From positions 1 through 64,000 of the forward strand of contig JABJPX010000001.1 in NCBI GenBank assembly GCA_018663625.1: DNA of 64,000 nt. The letters run 5' to 3'. The first letter of the stretch is position 1; the number at the start of each line of letters is the position of its first letter. This document shows, one piece after another, positions 17,501 to 26,560 of the stretch. The notes beneath the pieces were generated by a model. That model did not search any database. It had not been told where the DNA came from and saw nothing but the letters and a program-made list of their open reading frames with translations. Source of the DNA: Polaribacter sp. (lineage in GTDB: Bacteria > Bacteroidota > Bacteroidia > Flavobacteriales > Flavobacteriaceae). The position numbers and the translations under genes were made by a program.

Positions 17501-18202
17501 TTCATAAAAATCAGGTTTGTCCGCAGTTTTGGGAGCAAACTGTGAAACGGTTGGTCCTTTTACAAAAGCTACGTTGTCTTTATATGCTGAAACAATATCG
17601 TTTGGAAATTGTTTTGAAGTTTCTTTGATCATTTTGAATAGGGAAGTAGGTTGTTCTTCTCCGTCAATGATAAAGGTGCCATTAAATATTTTATGTCTAC
17701 AGTGTTCTGAGTTTACTTGGCTGAAACCAAATACTTCCGAGTCTGTTAATTTTCGGCCTATTTTTTTAGCAACACCCTCTAAATACGCCACCTCTTCTTC
17801 ACTTAAAGAAAGGCCTTCTTGCGAATTATAAGCTGCAATATCATCGATATCTAAAATGGCTTCTGGTTGGATTTCAATGGTAAATGATTTTTGATCTAAG
17901 CCTTTGTATTTTTCTGAAATCATTGGATCAAAATCAGAAAAATCTTCCGAAACTGCTGTAAATTCTTCTATTCTAAGAATGTTTGAAATCCCCATGTTTT
18001 GGGTGATTTCTACAGCATTTGTACTCCATGGAGTAATCATTGCGGCTCTTGGTCCAATAAAAAAAGCGTCAATTGAAGACACTTCTATTTTGGGTTGATC
18101 TCCAAACAACCAAGTTAGTTTTGCAATGGTTGTTTTGGTTAATTCTTTTGTTGTTTGAACAGCAAAGAGTTTACTGTCTGTGTTTCCGAAAAAGTGAATC
18201 AT
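14519..18202 (-). CDS. purL: Phosphoribosylformylglycinamidine synthase (large PurL)
   Basis: A 1,227-residue single-chain FGAM synthase, fourth step of purine biosynthesis, converting FGAR, glutamine and ATP to FGAM. The N-terminal and linker parts (about 1-170) precede the ATP-using domains, where [17 protein letters not shown] near 160-176 and [28 protein letters not shown] near 250 are diagnostic. The C-terminal glutaminase domain begins near 1005 ([19 protein letters not shown]), with the nucleophile C1075 in [10 protein letters not shown] and a later WISHGEGKF histidine. This fused form is the one used by Bacteroidetes and gammaproteobacteria. It has its own promoter and terminator, so it is monocistronic. 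Confidence 0.98.
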   Translation of the reverse strand: [1227 protein letters not shown]

Positions 18203-18233
18203 TCTATTTTTTTTGGTGTGTTGTTGTATCTCG

Positions 18234-18241
18234 CAAATTTA
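18234..18241 (-). promoter_or_regulatory. purL -7 box
   Basis: Minus-strand TAAATTTG, an exact TAnnTTTG match 31 bases upstream of the purL ATG. A TTG lies 22 bases further upstream (18264-18266) and could be the -33 element. The implied leader is about 25 bases. Confidence 0.5.
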
Positions 18242-18311
18242 CTTTTTTTAGTTCAGAAGCCCTCAATTTATTTTAGAGAATATTTAGAGTTATTCACGGA
18301 GTTATAAACGA

Positions 18312-18343
18312 AAAAGAGGCATTCTCTCTAGAATGCCTCTTTT
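18312..18343 (-). terminator. Terminator of the endonuclease gene
   Basis: A perfect 13-bp stem AAAAGAGGCATTC / GAATGCCTCTTTT with a 6-base loop TCTCTA, 26 bases after the stop of the secreted endonuclease gene. It separates that gene from purL. Confidence 0.88.
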
Positions 18344-18369
18344 GTAATTGTTTGCAAGAAAAATGCGAC

Positions 18370-20499
18370 TTATCTTCGAATCAATTTCTTGGTAATCGAT
18401 TTATTTTCAGAAGTAATCTTCAATAAATAAATTCCATTAGAAAGTGTAGAAATATCGATGTTCTTTTTTTCGATCGTCACAGTTTCATTTTTGATTAACT
18501 TCCCTAGAATGCTATAAACATTAACTTGTATCTCTTTTGTTGTATTGAAATACAAGGTGTTTCCGTTGTTTGGATTTGGATATACTTGAAAGTTTTCAAG
18601 GTTATTTTCAGGCACACTAAGTGTAGCACTGTGCGATCCAATACCATCAAAAGTATTTGCAGCAAAGGAATCCCATTCATTGATGTCATAGGTAGTATTT
18701 GGAGATAATATATCTTCCTTTCTTCTCAATGTTATATTTTGAGCAAAGTTACCACTGTTCCCAAATGTACCCACAATATCTATCAATACCCCGTCTTTAA
18801 AAAAACCAATTGGATCATTTCCATTAAAATTCATTGGTGAAGTATCAGGATGAAATAAATCTGCATTATCAATCAGTTCTTGTGCAGTTGCTCCAGAATT
18901 AAGAATCACAAAAACATCCCCTGTAGTAATGCTTTGAACAGTACCACTATCTAATGCTAATTCATCAATCCATTCACCAGCACCATTAGACTGTTTCATT
19001 ATTGAATACCCTTCAAGACTGATCGCAGAACTCGTTAAATTAACGATTTCTATCGCTTTCTGAGTTCCTCCTGCTGGTTCTACATATTCAGAAATAAATA
19101 ATTCATTAATTCCGTTAGATTGACCATCAGTTGTAGTAACAGATAAAGATTCACTTTGTGCAGATTCGTTGTTTGCTGCATCTTTTGCTGAAACTGATAC
19201 TTGATAGGTTGTAGAAACGGTCAATCCAGTTATTGTATAGTTTAAATCTGTTGTGGATGCTTCAAACACACCATCTACAAAAACACGGTATTCAGTTACG
19301 GCAGTATCATCGGTGGCTGCATCCCAGTTTGCTTTGAATGCAGTACCTGAAATATTTGTTGCTGTAATGTTGGTAGGTACAGAAGGAGCCGTTGTGTCTG
19401 AAGTGGTAGTAGCATTTAAAACTGTACTCTTATCAGATTTATTATTAATCAAATCTCTTGCTTCTACTTGTATTGCATAAGAAGTGCTTGGTGCTAATCC
19501 TGTAATTTGGTAATTTACATTTGCACTTTGTCCGGTCAATACATCATCTACATAAATATTGTATCCAGTAACTTCAACATTATCGGTTGAAGCTGTCCAA
19601 TTGATATCAATTGTAGTTGTGGTTTCATTACTTGCAACCACATCCATTGGTTGCGTAGGGGCTTCCGTATCGCTACTCGTATAAATTCCCCAAGTATCTT
19701 CAGCAGAATCTCCTCCCCAAATTCGGGTGGCTAAATAAGGATTGTCAATAAGTGGATTTCTGTTTCCTTGTGCGGCTGAATTGTCTGCTGTGTTTTCGTG
19801 ATATGTATTTCTATTTCTTTCAAAATCAGATACTGGATCTTCGACATTCCATTTTAAAAATAAATCAATCATGTCGTCTTCTGTTAAACTACTATCCCCA
19901 ATACCCACATTCGTAGGGAGGCAAATATCATCATAACGGATATACATATACATCATCATTCTCGCAACATCCCCTTTCCATTCATCACCAGGATACCAAC
20001 CACCGTTAGATTCTCCTGAATTTCCAGAACCTTCCGCAAAGCGTTTGTTTCCTCTAGAACTATTTGTCGGTTTGTCTACGGGTCTCAGTGAATGTGCATC
20101 TTGTCCAGGTATCGTTGAAGTTGTAATTGCAGGAGTACCAAGAGACTGCGGATATACATGTTCTCGATTCCAAACAAAATTTCCATTACTACCATTATCT
20201 TGTAGCGTATTATCTCTTGTTCTATCATTGGTACTGTCACTATCAGAGCCATCTTCCCAGCCATAAATAAGTATTACTTCGTCAGGATTTTCTGGATTCG
20301 CATCTGTAATTTTAGAAGCGATCCAAACATCGGGAGTGTATTGTAAAAAATTTGTGTGTGTATTGACAATTTTTTCGTTTAAAGCATTTTTTAACGCCAA
20401 ACCAGTCAACGTTAAATCCACATCGTTGTAATAAGATTCTTGTGAAAAGCTACTGAGTGAAGCACTAACAATTGTAACAATAAAAAATATTTTTTTCAT
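18370..20499 (-). CDS. Secreted endonuclease I with FN3, lamin-tail and T9SS sorting domains
   Basis: A 709-residue extracellular nuclease. A signal peptide (MKKIFFIVTIVSASLSSFSQ) is followed by an endonuclease I domain at about 20-270 with WNREHVYPQSLG, DAHSLRPVD, NSSRGNKRF and WKGDVARMMMYMYIRY, the usual metal and catalytic motifs. Two fibronectin III repeats follow (about 280-365 and 370-460, both with TAPS/TQP starts), then a lamin-tail-like domain (ELFISEYVEPAGG...) to about 590. The C-terminus (FQVYPNPNNG...NGIYLLKITSENKSITKKLIRR) is a type A type IX secretion sorting domain. The ATG at 20499 begins a clean signal peptide; a longer frame to 20535 does not. It likely degrades extracellular DNA for nutrients. 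Confidence 0.93.
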   Translation of the reverse strand: MKKIFFIVTIVSASLSSFSQESYYNDVDLTLTGLALKNALNEKIVNTHTNFLQYTPDVWIASKITDANPENPDEVILIYGWEDGSDSDSTNDRTRDNTLQDNGSNGNFVWNREHVYPQSLGTPAITTSTIPGQDAHSLRPVDKPTNSSRGNKRFAEGSGNSGESNGGWYPGDEWKGDVARMMMYMYIRYDDICLPTNVGIGDSSLTEDDMIDLFLKWNVEDPVSDFERNRNTYHENTADNSAAQGNRNPLIDNPYLATRIWGGDSAEDTWGIYTSSDTEAPTQPMDVVASNETTTTIDINWTASTDNVEVTGYNIYVDDVLTGQSANVNYQITGLAPSTSYAIQVEARDLINNKSDKSTVLNATTTSDTTAPSVPTNITATNISGTAFKANWDAATDDTAVTEYRVFVDGVFEASTTDLNYTITGLTVSTTYQVSVSAKDAANNESAQSESLSVTTTDGQSNGINELFISEYVEPAGGTQKAIEIVNLTSSAISLEGYSIMKQSNGAGEWIDELALDSGTVQSITTGDVFVILNSGATAQELIDNADLFHPDTSPMNFNGNDPIGFFKDGVLIDIVGTFGNSGNFAQNITLRRKEDILSPNTTYDINEWDSFAANTFDGIGSHSATLSVPENNLENFQVYPNPNNGNTLYFNTTKEIQVNVYSILGKLIKNETVTIEKKNIDISTLSNGIYLLKITSENKSITKKLIRR

Positions 20500-20532
20500 T
20501 TTTAAGGGTATTTTTTGTGAATCAATAAAATT

Positions 20533-20540
20533 CAAATTTA
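20533..20540 (-). promoter_or_regulatory. -7 box of the endonuclease gene
   Basis: Minus-strand TAAATTTG, an exact TAnnTTTG match 33 bases upstream of the ATG at 20499. No clear -33 TTG is seen at the expected distance. The box lies inside the longer reading frame, which also argues for the downstream start. Confidence 0.45.
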
Positions 20541-20559
20541 ATTTAAAATATGGTAACTT

Positions 20560-21771
20560 TTATTTTTTTTCTAATAAAGCCATGTAAAATCCATCAAAAC
20601 CAGAAATGTGCGCCATTACTTTTTTATCTGAAACAAATGTAAAATCTTTTCCAGCTTCAGAAGCTAAGAAGGTTTTCACTTGATTTTGATTTTCTGAAGG
20701 TAAAATAGAACAGGTTGCATACACCATTTTTCCACCTGGTTTCACCATCTTCGAATAGCTTTGTAATATTTCCTGTTGTATTTTTTTGATGTTGTCAATA
20801 AATTCAGGTTGCAACTTCCATTTAGAATCTGGGTTTCTTCGAATTACACCCAATCCAGAACATGGCGCATCAATTAAAACACGGTCTGCTTTTCCATGTA
20901 ATTTTTTGATGGGTTTGGTTGAATCGATGACACGCATATCGATGTTGTGTGCTTTGTTTCTTTTGGCTCTTACCTTTAGCTTACGAAGTTTACTTTCGTA
21001 AATATCCATGGCGATAATTTGCCCTTTATTTTGCATTAATGAAGCCAAGTGCAGTGTTTTTCCACCAGCTCCTGCACAGGTATCTACCACTTTCATTCCT
21101 GGTTTCACATCCAAATAGGCAGCTACCAATTGAGAAGAAGCATCTTGTACTTCAAAATATCCATTGTGAAATGCTTCTGTTCTAAAAACATTAGCTCTTT
21201 CTGGTAAAACCAATGCATCTGGGTGCTGGGGTACGAATGCGGTATCGATGTTTTCAGCTTTTAATTTTTTTTGTAATACTTCTCGTGAAACGTTTAAGGT
21301 ATTTGTTCTAAGAATAACACTCGCTTGAATGTTTAAGGCGGCGATTTCTTTGGTCCAAATTTCTTCTCCTAATTCTTCAACACAAAGTGTATCCATCCAA
21401 TCTGGAACAGATTCTCTGAATTTTCTTGTGCGTGATAATTCTGCAAAACGTCCTTTTATTTTTCTTTCGGGTACATCTCCAATTTGATTCCAATCTGGTA
21501 ACGCAATTCCTCTCAATATACACCATACAGAAAAGATTCTCCAAATATTATCTCTGTCGTAAGGAGTCTTTACTTCCGCAATTTCTGCATACAGTCGATT
21601 CCAACGCACAATTTCATAAATGGTTTCTGCAACAAATTTACGGTCTCTTGCTCCCCAACGCTTGTCGCGTTTTAAGGCTTTTTCTACTGCTTTGTCAGCA
21701 TAAACACCTTCATTAAATATATCTCTAATACTATCTATAACTGCAAAAGTCAAGTTTCTGTGTAATCTCAT
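20560..21771 (-). CDS. RsmB/NOP family rRNA cytosine-C5 methyltransferase
   Basis: A 403-residue SAM-dependent RNA m5C methyltransferase, probably acting on 16S rRNA. The N-terminal half resembles the NusB-like RNA-binding region. The Rossmann domain has motif I VVDTCAGAGGKTLHLAS near 228-244, the motif IV DAPCSGLGVIRRNPDSKW with C304, and motif VI ATCSILPSENQ with C354, the release and nucleophile cysteine pair of the family. The ATG at 21771 is chosen over an upstream TTG because the promoter box ends 21 bases before it and the upstream codons fall at the transcription start. It is divergent from recG. Confidence 0.92.
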   Translation of the reverse strand: MRLHRNLTFAVIDSIRDIFNEGVYADKAVEKALKRDKRWGARDRKFVAETIYEIVRWNRLYAEIAEVKTPYDRDNIWRIFSVWCILRGIALPDWNQIGDVPERKIKGRFAELSRTRKFRESVPDWMDTLCVEELGEEIWTKEIAALNIQASVILRTNTLNVSREVLQKKLKAENIDTAFVPQHPDALVLPERANVFRTEAFHNGYFEVQDASSQLVAAYLDVKPGMKVVDTCAGAGGKTLHLASLMQNKGQIIAMDIYESKLRKLKVRAKRNKAHNIDMRVIDSTKPIKKLHGKADRVLIDAPCSGLGVIRRNPDSKWKLQPEFIDNIKKIQQEILQSYSKMVKPGGKMVYATCSILPSENQNQVKTFLASEAGKDFTFVSDKKVMAHISGFDGFYMALLEKK

Positions 21772-21792
21772 TGTATAGTTTCTATCGGGCTG

Positions 21793-21800
21793 CAAAGATA
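21793..21800 (-). promoter_or_regulatory. -7 box of the rRNA methyltransferase gene
   Basis: Minus-strand TATCTTTG, an exact TAnnTTTG element, followed by 21 bases before the ATG at 21771. The expected leader is about 15 bases. No good -33 TTG is present. Confidence 0.5.
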
Positions 21801-21914
21801 CGTTAATTTAAGGGATTTTTTTCCTGCTTTTTCATTTCCATCAATGATAAAGAATCAAAAATTGTTTTTTGTGAATCTTGAATTCTTTATTTTCGTTGTT
21901 GTAAATGATATCGC

Positions 21915-24035
21915 GTGAATTTAAACTACCCAATTACATACATAAAAGGCATTAGTGCTCAACGAGCATCGCTTTTGTATGCCGAATTGGGAATCAAATC
22001 TTGTAATGATTTATTGCATTTTTTTCCGTTTCGATATATTGATAAAACACAGTTTTATGCAATTAAAGAATTGCAACCCAATTCTTCTGAAGTACAGATT
22101 GTGGGTAAAATTACACGCATAAAATCGATAGCTCAAAAGAGAGGGAGTAGACTTGTAGCAACTTTTCAAGATGCTTCCGGTACGATAGAATTGGTTTGGT
22201 TTAAAGGTCAGAAATGGATCCAAGATTCCCTCAAAATAAACGAACCCTATGTCGTATATGGAAAGTTGAATCACTACAATGGAAATTTTAGTATTCCGCA
22301 TCCAGAATTTGAATTGGCTTCTGAATACAAAAAAAAGTTGCAAACCAAAATGCAACCGGTATATCCCTCAACAGAGAAGTTAACAAACTCGGGCGTTTCT
22401 AATAAGTTGATTCGTGGCTATATTCAAAACCTATTACAGCAAGTTTTTGATGGAATTCAAGAAAGTCTTTCTCAAGAAATTATGGGTGATTTTCAATTGA
22501 TTTCAAAAAGAGATGCGTTGTTGAATGTTCATTTTCCAAAAAGTCAAGAACAATTAGCAAAAGCAGAATTCCGATTAAAATTTGAAGAATTATTTTTTAT
22601 TCAACTGCAATTGGCGCGTAAAAAATTGATTCATAAAGCAAAAATTAAAGGGCCTGTATTTGAAAATGTTGGGGACGTTTTTAATCAATTCTATAAAGAA
22701 AAGCTACCGTTCGATTTAACGAATGCGCAAAAACGAGTTTTAAAGGAAATCCGAAAAGACGTAGCTTCTAGAGCACAGATGAACCGATTACTACAAGGAG
22801 ATGTAGGTTCTGGAAAAACAATTGTTGCCTTGTTGTCGATGTTGTTGGCGATTGATAATGGATATCAGGCAACGATTATGGCGCCTACAGAGATTTTGGC
22901 AAAACAACATTATATTGCTGTTTCCGAGCTTTTGGAAAGAATGAATATCAATGTAGATATTCTTACAGGTTCTGTAAAAATAAAAAAACGAAGAGAAATT
23001 CATGCCAATTTAGAAAACGGACAACTACACATTCTTGTGGGAACACATGCCTTACTCGAGGACAAGGTGAAGTTTCACAATCTAGGAATTGCCGTAATTG
23101 ACGAACAGCATCGTTTTGGGGTAGCACAACGCTCAAAACTTTGGGCAAAAGGCGCTCAAATCGACGATGGAGGAGCTATAGTTCCTCCACATATTCTTGT
23201 AATGACAGCAACCCCGATTCCAAGAACATTGGCCATGTCGGTGTATGGCAATTTAGATATTTCAGTGATAGATGAACTGCCTCCAGGAAGAAAAGAAGTA
23301 AAAACGGTACATCGTTATGATAGCAATCGCCTCTCTGTTTTTAAGTTTATGCGAGATGAAATTGAAAAAGGAAGACAAATTTATTTGGTCTATCCTTTAA
23401 TTCAAGAATCTGCGGCCATGGATTATAAAGATTTAATGGATGGATATGAAGGGGTTTCAAGAGAGTTTCCACCACCAAAATACCAAATCAGTATTGTACA
23501 TGGGCAAATGAAGCCTGCAGACAAAGAATTTGAAATGCAACGTTTCGTAAAAGGGGAAACACAAATCATGGTGGCTACTACGGTGATTGAAGTTGGTGTG
23601 AATGTTCCCAATGCCAGTGTTATGGTTATTGAAAGTGCCGAACGTTTTGGGCTTTCGCAATTGCATCAGCTTAGAGGAAGAGTTGGGCGAGGAGCAGATC
23701 AAAGTTATTGTATTTTTATCACGAGTTATAAACTCTCGACAGAAGCAAAAACACGTTTAAAAACCATGGTGGAAACTACAGACGGATTTAAAATAGCCGA
23801 AGTAGATTTAAAATTAAGAGGTCCTGGGAATATTATGGGTACCCAACAAAGTGGTGTGTTGAATTTGAAAATTGCAGATGTTGTCAAAGACGGCGCTACT
23901 TTGGTGAAAGCAAGAAATGCTGCAATAGGTTTGTTACAAGAAGATACTAATTTATCGAAGCCGGAAAATAAAGGTATTTTAACAACTTTTACTGCCATCT
24001 ATAAATCTATCGGAATTTGGGCAAATATTAGTTAG
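21915..24035 (+). CDS. recG: ATP-dependent DNA helicase RecG
   Basis: A 706-residue branched-DNA translocase that remodels stalled forks and recombination intermediates. The N-terminal wedge/OB domain spans about 60-150 (VQIVGKITRIKSIAQKRG...GKLNHYNGNFSIPHPEF). The helicase domains show Walker A GDVGSGKT at 295-302, the DEQH box in AVIDEQHRFG, TATPIPRTLAMSVYG, and the C-terminal QLRGRVGRG motif VI with the RecG-specific GPGNIMGTQQSG near 640. The start is GTG at 21915: an in-frame stop lies three codons upstream and the first residues YPITYIKGI match the family N-terminus. A weak TATTTTCG box lies at 21888. It converges on the small exported protein. Confidence 0.96.
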   Translation: MNLNYPITYIKGISAQRASLLYAELGIKSCNDLLHFFPFRYIDKTQFYAIKELQPNSSEVQIVGKITRIKSIAQKRGSRLVATFQDASGTIELVWFKGQKWIQDSLKINEPYVVYGKLNHYNGNFSIPHPEFELASEYKKKLQTKMQPVYPSTEKLTNSGVSNKLIRGYIQNLLQQVFDGIQESLSQEIMGDFQLISKRDALLNVHFPKSQEQLAKAEFRLKFEELFFIQLQLARKKLIHKAKIKGPVFENVGDVFNQFYKEKLPFDLTNAQKRVLKEIRKDVASRAQMNRLLQGDVGSGKTIVALLSMLLAIDNGYQATIMAPTEILAKQHYIAVSELLERMNINVDILTGSVKIKKRREIHANLENGQLHILVGTHALLEDKVKFHNLGIAVIDEQHRFGVAQRSKLWAKGAQIDDGGAIVPPHILVMTATPIPRTLAMSVYGNLDISVIDELPPGRKEVKTVHRYDSNRLSVFKFMRDEIEKGRQIYLVYPLIQESAAMDYKDLMDGYEGVSREFPPPKYQISIVHGQMKPADKEFEMQRFVKGETQIMVATTVIEVGVNVPNASVMVIESAERFGLSQLHQLRGRVGRGADQSYCIFITSYKLSTEAKTRLKTMVETTDGFKIAEVDLKLRGPGNIMGTQQSGVLNLKIADVVKDGATLVKARNAAIGLLQEDTNLSKPENKGILTTFTAIYKSIGIWANIS

Positions 24036-24050
24036 ACTTAAAATTCCTCT

Positions 24051-24518
24051 CTATTTTTTTGCATTCAGGCTCCATCTATACCCAACGTTTACAATTGCTT
24101 TTGATGCAAATGAAACATAATTGTTTGCATTGAGAGGATTCAATTCAACGGAGGTAATCCAATACCCATTTTTTCGGGTAGCAAAACTAGATTGTAAAAA
24201 AATATTAAAAGGGAAGGGCCTTATTCCTACAATCACTTTTGTAGTATTAAACATTTTACCAATACCAATTTTACCAGTAATAAGTGATGGAAGCGCAAAA
24301 CCAGCTTGATATTCAAAAATGATATCATTTTTATTTACATAGGTTTTTCCCCATAGAACAGAGCTTCCTGGGAATGGAAAATTCTCATCAGCAATGAACG
24401 CGATTCCAACATTCCACTCAATAAAAGAATTTTCTGAAGTGATTGAATTGCTTTTTTGTGCATTACTGGTTAGAAAGAAAAATAGGAGTAAAAGCGAACT
24501 AAAGATTGTTTTTTTCAT
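24051..24518 (-). CDS. Small exported protein, possible outer-membrane beta-barrel
   Basis: A 155-residue protein with a clear Sec signal peptide (MKKTIFSSLLLLFFFLTSNAQ) and a mature part of about 135 residues. I do not recognise the family. The mature part alternates polar and hydrophobic residues in short strands (IIFEYQAGFALPSLITGKIGIGKMF, KVIVGIRPFPFNIFLQSSF, AIVNVGYRWSLNAK), and ends with an aromatic near the C-terminus, as small barrels or barrel-like surface proteins do. It converges on recG with a 15-base gap. It lies 216 bases downstream of the symporter gene, with no clear terminator in between, so it could be expressed separately. Confidence 0.7.
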   Translation of the reverse strand: MKKTIFSSLLLLFFFLTSNAQKSNSITSENSFIEWNVGIAFIADENFPFPGSSVLWGKTYVNKNDIIFEYQAGFALPSLITGKIGIGKMFNTTKVIVGIRPFPFNIFLQSSFATRKNGYWITSVELNPLNANNYVSFASKAIVNVGYRWSLNAKK

Positions 24519-24734
24519 GGGATATTATTGAAGTATTAAATACACTCATTTAGCAACTAATATACGAAATAAAAAAAATCATGAAAAAGAGCGCCTATTT
24601 TTAATTTCATTTCACCAATAAGTACTCCTTTATATTTCGATTTTTTCGAGTTTTAAAAAACACGTTTAATTGCTGCTTTTTATTCTTTTGGAAATCAAGC
24701 TTTTGTTATTAGCAAACTGCTCAAAAAGGGATTC

Positions 24735-26381
24735 TTATGCAAAATACACATAGACTCCAACGACAATAACACAAATAGCAATTCCAACTAGCTTGGTGTA
24801 CTTCCAGGAAGTAATGTCTACTTGTTTGGTATATTCTTGAACATAGGCTTCTTTTCTTGGGTAGCATTTTCCTATCAATAACATGATTGCAATGTTTGAT
24901 AAAAACAGAATGGCCATAATATCTAAAAAGTGAGGGTATGCCTGGGCTTCAATTAAAGCCAATTGAGCAGTGTCTGTGATACCAGCTGTTTTTGCATTTT
25001 CTAATGCGGAATTGATGAAATAGGGCTGCATAAAAAACTGACTAATAATATATAGCAAACACCCGGAAACAAGACCAATTTTTGCTGCAATAGCAGGAAC
25101 TCTTTTGGTAAGATACCCAACAACAATAATTGTTAAAATAGGAATACTATAAATTCCATTTATTTCTTGTAAATAATCAAACAAACTTCCAGCATTGGCA
25201 ATTAACGGTGCAATAAACATGGCTGCAATAGCAAGGACGATTCCAAACATTTTTCCATACTTTACTACTGTTTTCTCATCTGCATCTTTGTTGATGTGTT
25301 GTTTGTAAATATCGATTCCAAACAAGGTAACAGAGCTATTTAAAACGCTATTAAAAGAACTTAAAATAGCACCAAATAAAACGGCTGCAAAAAAGCCAAC
25401 CCATGCTTCGGGCAATACTTTTCTAACCAATTCTGGATAGGCACTGTCTGCAGATTCTAAATTTCCTTGAAATAAATGAAAAGCGATTAAACCTGGTAAG
25501 ACTACAATGATTGGCCCTAGAATTTTTATAAAAGAGGCCAACAGCAATCCTTTTTGACCTTCTTTCAAATTCTTAGCCCCCAATGCTCTTTGTATAATTT
25601 GTTGATTGGTTCCCCAGTAAAACAGTTGCACTAAAATCATTCCTGTAAATATGGTATAAAAAGGGACTGGATCTGTTGCACTTCCCATGGATTTAAATTT
25701 CTCTGGATTTTCAGTAATAAGCACAGACAATCCATCCATAATACTTCCATCTTCACCAATCATCATTAAACCAAAAATAGGAATTAAGATTCCTCCAATT
25801 AACAATCCAATGGCATTGATAGAGTCTGAAATTGCAACCGCTTTTAATCCGCCAAAAACAGCATATATAGATCCAATGATTCCAATTCCCCAAACACAAA
25901 TCCAAATAGATTGTTTGTGAGTAACGCCTAATAATTCTGGCACATTAAACATTCCGCTAATTGCTAAGGACCCAGAATATAAGATAACGGGCAATAGTAC
26001 AATTACGTAACCAGAAAGAAATAAACCAGAGGTGAGTGTTTTTGTTGTAACATCAAATCTTTTTGCTAAAAAACCAGGAACAGTTGTCAAACCTCCTTTT
26101 AAATATTTTGGCAATAAAAAAATCGCTGTGATTACCATTGCGATCGCAGCCAGCGTTTCCCATACCATTACAGAGAGTCCACTTTCATAGGCAGAACCAT
26201 TCAGACCCACTATTTGTTCAGTTGATAAATTGGTAAGTAGAAGAGATCCCGCTATCACTCCAGCAGTTAAACTTCTACCACCTAAAAAATAACCATCTGA
26301 AGAAACAGTTTCTTTTCTAGTTTTCAAATAAGCTATGATAGCAACTAAAGCTGTAAATCCTATAAATGTGAGAAATTGCAT
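24735..26381 (-). CDS. Sodium/solute symporter (SSS/SGLT family)
   Basis: A 548-residue inner-membrane Na+-coupled symporter with about 14 membrane segments. The SSS family block near the N-terminus (DGYFLGGRSLTAGVIAGSLLLTNLSTEQIVGLNGSAYESGL) covers the sodium-site helix, and GGLKAVAISDSINAIGLLIG near 178 is the second signature. It resembles the SGLT-like sugar transporters of Bacteroidetes. It is transcribed divergently from the MFS-GH32-fructokinase genes across a region with a LacI-type operator. Glucose or fructose released from sucrose or fructans is therefore a likely substrate, but galactose or other solutes are not excluded. Confidence 0.9.
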   Translation of the reverse strand: MQFLTFIGFTALVAIIAYLKTRKETVSSDGYFLGGRSLTAGVIAGSLLLTNLSTEQIVGLNGSAYESGLSVMVWETLAAIAMVITAIFLLPKYLKGGLTTVPGFLAKRFDVTTKTLTSGLFLSGYVIVLLPVILYSGSLAISGMFNVPELLGVTHKQSIWICVWGIGIIGSIYAVFGGLKAVAISDSINAIGLLIGGILIPIFGLMMIGEDGSIMDGLSVLITENPEKFKSMGSATDPVPFYTIFTGMILVQLFYWGTNQQIIQRALGAKNLKEGQKGLLLASFIKILGPIIVVLPGLIAFHLFQGNLESADSAYPELVRKVLPEAWVGFFAAVLFGAILSSFNSVLNSSVTLFGIDIYKQHINKDADEKTVVKYGKMFGIVLAIAAMFIAPLIANAGSLFDYLQEINGIYSIPILTIIVVGYLTKRVPAIAAKIGLVSGCLLYIISQFFMQPYFINSALENAKTAGITDTAQLALIEAQAYPHFLDIMAILFLSNIAIMLLIGKCYPRKEAYVQEYTKQVDITSWKYTKLVGIAICVIVVGVYVYFA

Positions 26382-26467
26382 AAATTTTGTTTGATTTATT
26401 TAATTGCAAAGTACAAAAGAATATTGCCTTTTATAAAAAATAATGAAAAAGATATTTTATTCAATTT

Positions 26468-26483
26468 TCGAAAACGATTTCGA
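26468..26483. promoter_or_regulatory. LacI-type operator in the divergent sugar-locus promoter
   Basis: TCGAAAACGATTTCGA, a 16-bp inverted repeat with a central CG and only one mismatched pair, the geometry bound by LacI-family dimers. It lies 87 bases upstream of the symporter ATG and 78 bases upstream of the MFS ATG, so one site could control both directions. Its core CGAAAACGATTTCG matches the perfect palindrome upstream of susC at 13 of 14 positions. The obvious cognate regulator is the LacI protein encoded at 30447-31478. Confidence 0.65.
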
Positions 26484-26560
26484 TTTTAGATTTACTGTTT
26501 ATTATACATAATTATCTTTTTTTAACTGCTTTGTATTAGTTTTAAAAAAATACTTATAAT

